Assembly (NCBI GenBank): GCA_041657585.1
Contig: JBBABP010000007.1
Location: 1-29,355 of the forward strand
From: JBBABP01 sp041657585
Lineage (GTDB): Bacteria; Patescibacteriota; Gracilibacteria; Absconditabacterales; Absconditicoccaceae
Direction of reading: 5' to 3'
DNA length: 29,355 nucleotides
Below are positions 28,613-29,355 of the stretch, piece after piece. A program made the position numbers and the translations under genes. Below the pieces are notes generated by a model. It was given only the letters and a program-made list of their open reading frames with translations. It did no database searches and was not told the DNA's origin. How positions within the stretch are numbered: position 1 is the first letter of the stretch; every line of letters begins with the position of its first letter.

Positions 28613-28700
28613 CAGTAACGAGTAACGTGTTACGAATAAAATAATTATTCACTGTTAACTATTTACTATTCACTCGTTACTATTCACTCGTAACTATATT
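28613..28700. repeat. TTCACTCGTAACT repeat cluster
   Basis: Imperfect units of AGTAACGAGTAAC, TTACTATTCACTCGTTAC and TATTCACTCGTAAC are repeated in both orientations and form a set of short palindromes. A single related unit, ATTCACTCGTAACTG, lies at about 15417-15431 beside the pdaD stop. Confidence 0.5.
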
Positions 28701-28701
28701 T

Positions 28702-29355
28702 TTACCTTTTTAAATCCAGTCAATTAGAATACTGGAACTTTCATAATTTTGTTCAGATTTTATCTTTTTTACAATATTTTTTGTAATCCAAAACTTTCTG
28801 AGTTCTGTTTTCTAAAGATTCTTTATTGATTATTCAAGGTCAACCAACACAACCTCATTCACAAGAAAGCATATCCAAAAATTTTATATTCAAATCTCTT
28901 TTAAATTTTTGTATTCATTCATCAATATTTTTTGGTCAATCCAAAATTAAAATTTGATCTATTTTCAATATTCACTTTAGATCCATTGTTTTGGCAACTG
29001 CTCAAGGTAAAGGATAAATTTTGGTATAATCATTATAAAATTTATCAAAATCTGGATCTCATGCAGTAGTCATAGGATAATCGAATTTTTCTTTGTAAGG
29101 CAATTTATTTTCTTCATAGTAATTAAATATGTCCTGAAGTTCTTTAAAAGTAATGGCGTAATCTATGCCAAATTCTTTAGCTTCTAATTTTTTTGCTAAA
29201 CAAGGTCAAACAAAAACTGTTTTGTAATCTGATCAATATTCTTTTTTTACAAATCTGCTCATTATCGTCATTGGAGAAGAAACATTGATAATATTATCTT
29301 TTAGTTCTGGATACTTGAATTGAATAATTTTCACAATCGTTGGGCAATTTGCACA
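28702..29355 (-). CDS. Fe-only hydrogenase large-subunit-like protein, 5' end outside the window
   Basis: The last 217 residues, open at the window edge. CANCPTIVKIIQFKYPEL, SSPMTIMSRFVKKEY and VFVGPCLAKKLEAKEF match the C-terminal H-cluster domain of Fe-Fe hydrogenase-like proteins; the last conserved motif is MLSCEGGCVGGPG. The CxxC-type, PC and CEGGCVGGPG cysteines are the ones that hold the cluster in true hydrogenases and in the related sensory or Nar1-like forms. The extra ferredoxin domains would lie upstream. Whether it makes hydrogen or is a regulatory relative cannot be told from this part. The end is followed by a repeat cluster and hemW. Confidence 0.85.

Noticed and set aside
1..29355. 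UGA = Trp (table 4) reading
   Set aside because: It would put Trp in the Walker A loop, the GTSMS motif and the GGGTP motif, which are invariantly Gly.

Overview
The window is AT-rich bacterial DNA that only makes sense when TGA is read as glycine (translation table 25). With TGA as stop every gene but one falls apart; with TGA as Gly there are 24 long genes. TGA sits at invariant glycines: the PilB Walker A loop, the subtilase GTSMS motif, the HemW GGGTP motif (three TGA in a row) and the Gly before the lipobox Cys in three lipoproteins. This code is known from Candidatus Gracilibacteria (BD1-5/GN02) and Absconditabacteria (SR1), so the source is almost certainly one of these CPR/Patescibacteria lineages. 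The window alone does not decide which. No tRNA, rRNA, CRISPR array or transposase was seen.

Layout. 94-6476 is all minus strand: an HlyD-type lipoprotein adaptor, a small membrane protein, a HIT hydrolase and a large surface protein of delta-60 propeller repeats with an SLH-like C-terminus. 6837-8970 is plus: glycyl-tRNA synthetase and a multi-spanning membrane protein. 8992-18579 is minus: a DsbD-like protein, a lipoprotein, a membrane protein, acetate kinase, IspH, a GH26-like hydrolase, pyruvoyl-dependent arginine decarboxylase, RNase HII and a PilB/GspE ATPase. 18821-27362 is plus: a receiver-like protein without any TGA codon, a 1127-residue secreted subtilase, lysyl-tRNA synthetase, a secreted two-repeat protein, and an ECF sigma factor followed by a one-span membrane protein and a Met/Gly-rich lipoprotein. 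27363-29355 is minus: a HemW-like radical SAM protein and the C-terminal part of an Fe-hydrogenase-like protein.

How it works together. Much of the coding capacity faces outward: protease, propeller protein, GH26 enzyme, adaptor, lipoproteins, pilus ATPase and thiol-disulfide transporter, as expected for a small host-attached or scavenging cell. The propeller protein and the subtilase share one C-terminal module (a Cys-bracketed motif plus an SLH-like domain), which suggests a common anchoring or sorting route. Metabolic genes are isolated steps: acetate kinase, IspH, arginine decarboxylase.

Most notable: (1) intergenic repeats, including GC-rich palindromes, AT-rich TTTTTTAAT arrays and CCAATT/CTAATT arrays, that run into gene ends and in hemW sit in frame inside the gene; (2) no recognisable Shine-Dalgarno sequence before any start, but pyrimidine-rich or T-rich tracts instead; (3) the shared surface module; (4) the sigma/membrane/lipoprotein cassette.
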